This document shows positions 13,885 to 15,655 of a DNA stretch of 15,655 bases, one piece after another; position 1 is the stretch's first letter; each line of letters opens with the position of its first letter. The stretch comes from Balneolaceae bacterium (GTDB lineage: Bacteria; Bacteroidota; Rhodothermia; Balneolales; Balneolaceae). Location of the stretch: NCBI GenBank assembly GCA_021767245.1, contig JAASTO010000043.1:1-15655 (forward strand), in the 5' to 3' direction. A program made the position numbers and the translations under genes. Under the pieces are notes generated by a model. It was not told the DNA's origin. It saw nothing but the letters and a program-made list of their open reading frames with translations, and did no database searches.

Positions 13885-15174
13885 TCAAGACTCAATATTC
13901 TTTAACCGCAGGCTGACGGCATTTTTATGCGCCTGAAGTTCTTCTAATTCTGCCAGTATTTCCACTGCAGGACCCACATTTTTCAATCCCTCTTCTGTAA
14001 GAGATTGTATGGTCACTGATTTCTGAAAAGCGGCCAGATTCACCCCGCTATACATGCGGGCATACCCATAAGTTGGCAAAGTGTGATTAGTACCGGAAGC
14101 ATAATCCCCCACACTTTCCGGGGTCAACTGTCCCAGAAAGACCGACCCCGCATTGATGATCTCTTCCACATACGATTCAGCTTCTTTCACATTCACAATT
14201 AAATGCTCAGGCGCATATTGATTTGAGAATTCAATGCCTTCTTCAAGTGACTTCACCACAAGGCTGAAACTATTATCCAAAGCGCCGGTTGCCATTTCTT
14301 TTCGGGGAAGCTCGTTGAGTTGGGTTTTTAGCTCATGCTCCAATTCATTCATATCAAAATCTTCAGTGGCTACCAAAACTACCTGACTGTCACTGCCGTG
14401 TTCTGCCTGAGACAACAGGTCGGCTGCAACATAAGCAGGCTTGGCTTCAGCATCGGCAATAATCAGTACTTCCGAAGGTCCGGCCGGCATGTCAATACTG
14501 ATCTGAGCCTCCGAGTTTTGAAGGATCATTTTCGCCGCCGTCACATATTGATTTCCGGGCCCAAAGATCTTGTCCACTTTGGGCACACTTTCGGTTCCCA
14601 CAGCCAAAGCCGCCACAGCCTGGGCTCCACCGGCTAAAAGTATCTTGTCGATCCCGGCTTTTTGGGCAATGTAAATGATCTCCGGTGCCACACTACCATC
14701 TTTTTTGGGCGGTGTTGCTAACACTTTTGTTGTGCAACCCGCAATCATGGCAGGAATAGCCAGCATCATCGCCGTGGAAGGCAGAATGGCGGTTCCTCCG
14801 GGAATATATAGTCCAACACGTTCGATCGGGCGGCTTACTTTTGAGCACCGCACACCCGGCATGGTATCCAGATGCAAGTCCGGTGCCTGCTGGGCTCTAT
14901 GAAATTGGGAGATGTTATTGAACGCAATATCTATGGCCTCTTTGACCGAGTCGTCTATCTGAACCTGAACATCATTTGGATCCAATGTGACCTCATTCAG
15001 TTTCACACCATCAAATTGCTCCGTGTATCGGATTAGGGCAGAATCGCCCTCTTCTTCAACAGCCTCAATAATGGGTTGAACCGTTTGGAAGATCGCGCTG
15101 AAATCGATCTTCGGGCGCCTCAAAAGCCCACTGATCTCTTCCTGTGATAATTCAGAATAGTTGTATGTTTTCAT
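13885..15174 (-). CDS. hisD: Histidinol dehydrogenase
   Basis: The 429-residue protein is the standard HisD length. Zinc-site residues are in place: Q256 and H259 in LLSQAEHGSDSQ, D357 in VGDYASGTNH and H416 near the C-terminus. The catalytic pair E323-H324 is in QYAPEHLIV. Other signatures are GLYIPGGTAILPSTAMM (121-137), GPGNQYVTAAK (205-215) and DMPAGPSEVL (228-237). It oxidises histidinol twice with NAD+ to histidine, the last step of the pathway. It lies 132 bases behind hisG on the same strand. The start shows AGGCAAAG before the ATG, a moderate ribosome site. Confidence 0.97.
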   Translation of the reverse strand: MKTYNYSELSQEEISGLLRRPKIDFSAIFQTVQPIIEAVEEEGDSALIRYTEQFDGVKLNEVTLDPNDVQVQIDDSVKEAIDIAFNNISQFHRAQQAPDLHLDTMPGVRCSKVSRPIERVGLYIPGGTAILPSTAMMLAIPAMIAGCTTKVLATPPKKDGSVAPEIIYIAQKAGIDKILLAGGAQAVAALAVGTESVPKVDKIFGPGNQYVTAAKMILQNSEAQISIDMPAGPSEVLIIADAEAKPAYVAADLLSQAEHGSDSQVVLVATEDFDMNELEHELKTQLNELPRKEMATGALDNSFSLVVKSLEEGIEFSNQYAPEHLIVNVKEAESYVEEIINAGSVFLGQLTPESVGDYASGTNHTLPTYGYARMYSGVNLAAFQKSVTIQSLTEEGLKNVGPAVEILAELEELQAHKNAVSLRLKNIES

Positions 15175-15250
15175 TTCTTTGCCTAATAGTTTAAAGCAGG
15201 CCTCAGTTTAGCATTCCGCAGCGTAGCGACGGAACGAGTTTCCAATATTT
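15175..15250. other. Left part of the hisG-hisD gap
   Basis: A short inverted pair TTCCG/CGGAA (about 15215-15235) flanks CAGCGTAGCGA. It is likely another intergenic repeat; the function is unknown. Confidence 0.35.
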
Positions 15251-15253
15251 CGA

Positions 15254-15278
15254 AACCTGCCTGCCGGCGAGGCAGGTT
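15254..15278. repeat. GC-rich hairpin repeat between hisG and hisD
   Basis: AACCTGCCT (15254-15262) pairs perfectly with AGGCAGGTT (15270-15278) around GCCGGCG. No T-run follows in the hisG direction, so it would be an mRNA stability or spacing element rather than a terminator. CCTGCC/GGCAGG hairpins are, to my knowledge, a common dispersed intergenic repeat. Confidence 0.65.
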
Positions 15279-15306
15279 CAATATTCCTTGTTCGATGTTC
15301 AATGTT
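15277..15306. repeat. TTCAATATTC/GTTCAATGTTC-type AT-rich repeat just after hisG
   Basis: The stretch is built of related words TTCAATATTC, TTGTTCGATG and TTCAATGTTC, ending at the hisG stop. I recall the same wording from intergenic DNA of Bacteroidota-like genomes; no function is known to me. Confidence 0.45.
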
Positions 15307-15655
15307 CTATAGGATCATACTTTCGATCGGCAGCATCACGATATCAGACGCTCCGGCTTCCTTCAGTTCTTCCATTACGGTCCAGAATTTTTCTAAGGGT
15401 ATGACGGTATGAACCGCAACCATGTTCTCTTCAGCCAATGGCATCACGGTCGGACTTTTCATAGACGGAATGATCCCCTTGATCTTCTCAACCGCTGAAG
15501 TCGGCGCGTTCATCATGATATATCTACTTTTGGCCGCCTGCTGATATCCATCCATTCTCACCAAAAAGCGTTCGATCAGTTCCTTTTTACCGGGTGAAAG
15601 TTCCTTATTGGTTCGGATCAACTGCGTTTGAGATTCAAGAATGGTATCCAATTCC
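15307..15655 (-). CDS. hisG: ATP phosphoribosyltransferase HisG, C-terminal part (start outside the window)
   Basis: Only the last 115 or so codons are visible; the reading frame continues off the right edge, and the TTG near 15651 is an internal leucine. The visible part starts in DTILESQTQLIRTNKEL, the end of the catalytic domain. It runs into the regulatory ACT-like HisG_C domain (SRYIMMNAPTSAVEKIKGII, PSMKSPTVMPLA, MVAVHTVIP, then GASDIVMLPIESMIL). The presence of HisG_C marks the long, HisZ-independent form, which is inhibited by histidine. It catalyses the first step, PRPP plus ATP to phosphoribosyl-ATP, and is the most upstream his gene seen. Confidence 0.94.
   Translation of the reverse strand, partial: ELDTILESQTQLIRTNKELSPGKKELIERFLVRMDGYQQAAKSRYIMMNAPTSAVEKIKGIIPSMKSPTVMPLAEENMVAVHTVIPLEKFWTVMEELKEAGASDIVMLPIESMIL

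Overview
The window joins an accessory defence region (about 1-8860) to a stretch of core metabolism (about 10150-15655), with one IS256-family insertion sequence at the seam. The host looks like a member of the Bacteroidota/Balneolota group. This rests on the style of the his proteins, the generally weak Shine-Dalgarno signals, the AT-rich gaps and the kinds of intergenic repeat. It is an inference; no ribosomal or marker gene is present.

Left region, all on the + strand. The 3' part of mcrB (modification-dependent restriction AAA+ GTPase) is followed by mcrC (PD-(D/E)XK nuclease subunit) and, overlapping mcrC by 4 bases, an HNH endonuclease with a probable N-terminal base-recognition domain. 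Then come two different AbiE-like (type IV toxin-antitoxin) pairs. Pair 1 (3721-5533) is a COG4861-type AbiEi regulator plus a COG4849-type nucleotidyltransferase. Pair 2 (6330-7716) is a short winged-helix AbiEi antitoxin plus a classical AbiEii nucleotidyltransferase.

The most striking signal is a 53-bp symmetric DNA element present three times (3667-3719, 5561-5613, 6023-6075). Each copy has a 19-bp perfect palindrome in the middle and one further half-site exactly 10 bp away on each side. Two copies bracket pair 1, one of them ending one base before its start codon. The second and third bracket a 409-bp stretch with no convincing gene. The best guess is a four-half-site operator read by the pair-1 regulator; a cassette boundary is the alternative.

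From 7717 to 8857 the region decays. It holds two N-terminally truncated gene remnants joined back to back, and short-period GC-rich tandem repeats of a kind also seen at 5804-5863 and 6122-6154. The IS256-family element (about 8858-10128) follows.

Right region, all on the - strand, so transcription runs right to left: hisG (3' part), hisD, hisC, hisB, hisH, then a secreted LolA-like protein. The genes cover ATP phosphoribosyl transfer, imidazoleglycerol-phosphate dehydration, glutamine amidotransfer, the aminotransferase and histidinol oxidation. hisA, hisF and hisIE do not follow hisH. HisB carries a roughly 100-residue N-terminal domain that looks like a decayed HAD phosphatase without catalytic aspartates. 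The larger his gaps each hold a palindromic or direct intergenic repeat.
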